Positions 41,595 to 42,696 of a stretch of DNA of 42,696 nucleotides are shown one piece after another. Position 1 is the stretch's first letter, and every line of letters starts with the position of its first letter. The stretch comes from DATLYH01 sp035575035 (GTDB lineage: Bacteria; Planctomycetota; Planctomycetia; Gemmatales; Gemmataceae), in assembly GCA_035575035.1 (NCBI GenBank), contig DATLYH010000300.1, forward strand, positions 1-42,696. Reading direction: 5' to 3'. Under the pieces are notes generated by a model. The model searched no databases and was not told where the DNA came from. It saw nothing but the letters and a program-made list of their open reading frames with translations. A program made the translations under genes and the position numbers.

Positions 41595-42696
41595 GCACTA
41601 CTATCTCCGCCGATCTGCAAGCTAAGGTCCGTCAAGCGCGTGAGCGTCTCGATACTCACGTGCGCGAGATCGTCGAATGGCACTTCAATCCCCAGACCGG
41701 CACCCCCTTCTGGCTGGAGAAGGCGAAGGAATTCAACTTCGATCCGCGCAAGGATATCAAGGGTTTCGATGACCTGAAACTCTTCGGCCACTTCGAGGAT
41801 GACTGGCTGCGCGGCGGACCGGTGCGGCGCTGGGTACCCAAGGCGTACCAGAATAAGCCGATCTACGTCTTCGAAACCGGCGGCACCACCGGCATTCCCA
41901 AGAGTCGGGTCGTTATCGAGGACCATTGGATCGACTATGAGTTGTTCAGCGACACACTGCCGGAGAAGTATTTCCCCAAGGGGTCTAACTGGCTGATGCT
42001 CGGCCCGTCTGGTCCGCGGCGGCTGCGCCTCGCCGTGGAGCACCTGGCCCAGTATCGCGGCGGTATCTGCTTCTGTGTCGATCTCGATCCCCGGTGGGTG
42101 ATCAAGCTCATCAAGAAGGGTTGGATGGAACATCTCAAGGCCTACCAGGACCATGTGATTGATCAGGCCATGACGATCCTATCGGCCGGCCACGAGATCA
42201 AGTGCATGTTCACGACGCCGAAGCTGCTCGACGCCCTGGCCAACCGCCTGGAGAAGGAAGGATCAAGCATCGCCCAGGTGGGCATCACCGGTATCTTCTG
42301 CGGCGGCACCGAGATGACTGCGCAGTGGATCCGCTTCGCCATCGAGGAGTTACTCGGCCCCGGCATCTACATCGCGCCGACCTATGGCAACACGCTCATG
42401 GGTCTGGCTGTTGCCGACATGCCGACCCCCGAGACCGGCTATAAGATCACCTACTATGCCCCGCAGCCTCGTGCTGTGATACAGGTGGTAGACTTCGATG
42501 ATTATGAGAAAGAGGTTGCTTACGGTCAGACCGGCCGGGTGATGCTAACGACGTTAACCAAGGAGTTCTTCGTGCCGCGCTTCCTGGAACGGGATGAGGG
42601 CGAGCGCGAGCCGCCGTCGGAGAAGTACCCCTGGGACGGCATCAGCGGCGTCCGTCCGTTCCGCGGCTTCGCCGCGACGACGACGGTGGGCGTGTA
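41591..42696 (+). CDS. PaaK-like adenylate-forming enzyme, 3'-truncated by the window
   Basis: The frame from ATG 41591 is open to the right edge (368 complete codons). It reads MSTTISADLQAKVRQARERL, IVEWHFNPQTGTPFW, then the ATP-binding YVFETGGTTGIPKSRVV (about 92-108), CFCVDLDPRWVIKLIKKGW, ITGIFCGGTEMTAQWI, IYIAPTYGNTLMGLAV and a hinge-region GQTGRVMLTTLTKEFFVPRF. This is the layout of phenylacetate-CoA ligase/LuxE-like enzymes, but it is only distantly like the one at 32453 (it lacks the YGMTEIG text). The substrate is unknown. It is coupled to the nucleotidyltransferase gene by a 4-base overlap. It has no signal peptide. Confidence 0.85.
   Translation, partial: MSTTISADLQAKVRQARERLDTHVREIVEWHFNPQTGTPFWLEKAKEFNFDPRKDIKGFDDLKLFGHFEDDWLRGGPVRRWVPKAYQNKPIYVFETGGTTGIPKSRVVIEDHWIDYELFSDTLPEKYFPKGSNWLMLGPSGPRRLRLAVEHLAQYRGGICFCVDLDPRWVIKLIKKGWMEHLKAYQDHVIDQAMTILSAGHEIKCMFTTPKLLDALANRLEKEGSSIAQVGITGIFCGGTEMTAQWIRFAIEELLGPGIYIAPTYGNTLMGLAVADMPTPETGYKITYYAPQPRAVIQVVDFDDYEKEVAYGQTGRVMLTTLTKEFFVPRFLERDEGEREPPSEKYPWDGISGVRPFRGFAATTTVGV

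Overview
The window is high-GC DNA that reads as a chromosome segment of a planctomycete, most likely of the Gemmata/Isosphaera group. This is inferred from protein families concentrated in that phylum: a DUF1501 + DUF1549/DUF1553 pair, a DUF1559 pseudopilin, many secreted PQQ-like beta-propeller proteins, an extracellular protease with an N-terminal 'LELLEDRTLLS' motif, and intergenic GC-rich palindromic repeats. No phage, plasmid, insertion sequence, rRNA or CRISPR array is visible. The window cuts a gene at each end: a minus-strand signal-peptide gene at 1-57 and a plus-strand adenylate-forming ligase from 41591 to the right edge.

Left part (1-9.6 kb) is mostly housekeeping: a YihY/BrkB membrane protein, tRNA-Leu(CAA), an SDR oxidoreductase, a lipoprotein, a divergent glycolytic pair (ApgM-type phosphoglycerate mutase and glucose-6-phosphate isomerase), a protein of unknown function, queE (preceded by two tiny coupled ORFs) and an RsmC-like methyltransferase.

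9.7-16.8 kb is a heavy-metal (probably Cu/Ag) efflux operon: a small Cys-rich exported protein, a CusB-like adaptor with three Cys metal-binding modules, and a very long CusA-like RND pump with a roughly 280-residue insertion. No TolC/CusC-type channel lies next to it. A convergent beta-barrel-like exported protein and a SAM methyltransferase follow.

18.9-29.1 kb holds surface and exported proteins: a 1336-aa multidomain subtilase, a small lipoprotein next to a DUF1559 pseudopilin, a dual-specificity phosphatase, and the DUF1501 / DUF1549-DUF1553 pair.

29.6-42.7 kb is entirely plus-strand. It contains five secreted PQQ-like beta-propeller proteins (two are tandem paralogues) interleaved with two phenylacetate-CoA-ligase-like enzymes, a DUF6036-like nucleotidyltransferase, and a small cassette (ParB-like protein + 82-aa helical protein) bracketed by two DUF29 gene remnants.

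The strongest candidates for something undescribed are the DUF29-bracketed ParB-like cassette, the enlarged CusA with its Cys-rich partners, the mini-ORF chain into queE, and the recurring hairpin repeats, which occur as the same folded element at 327-385 and 18770-18826. All calls come from reading the sequence; no database search was run.
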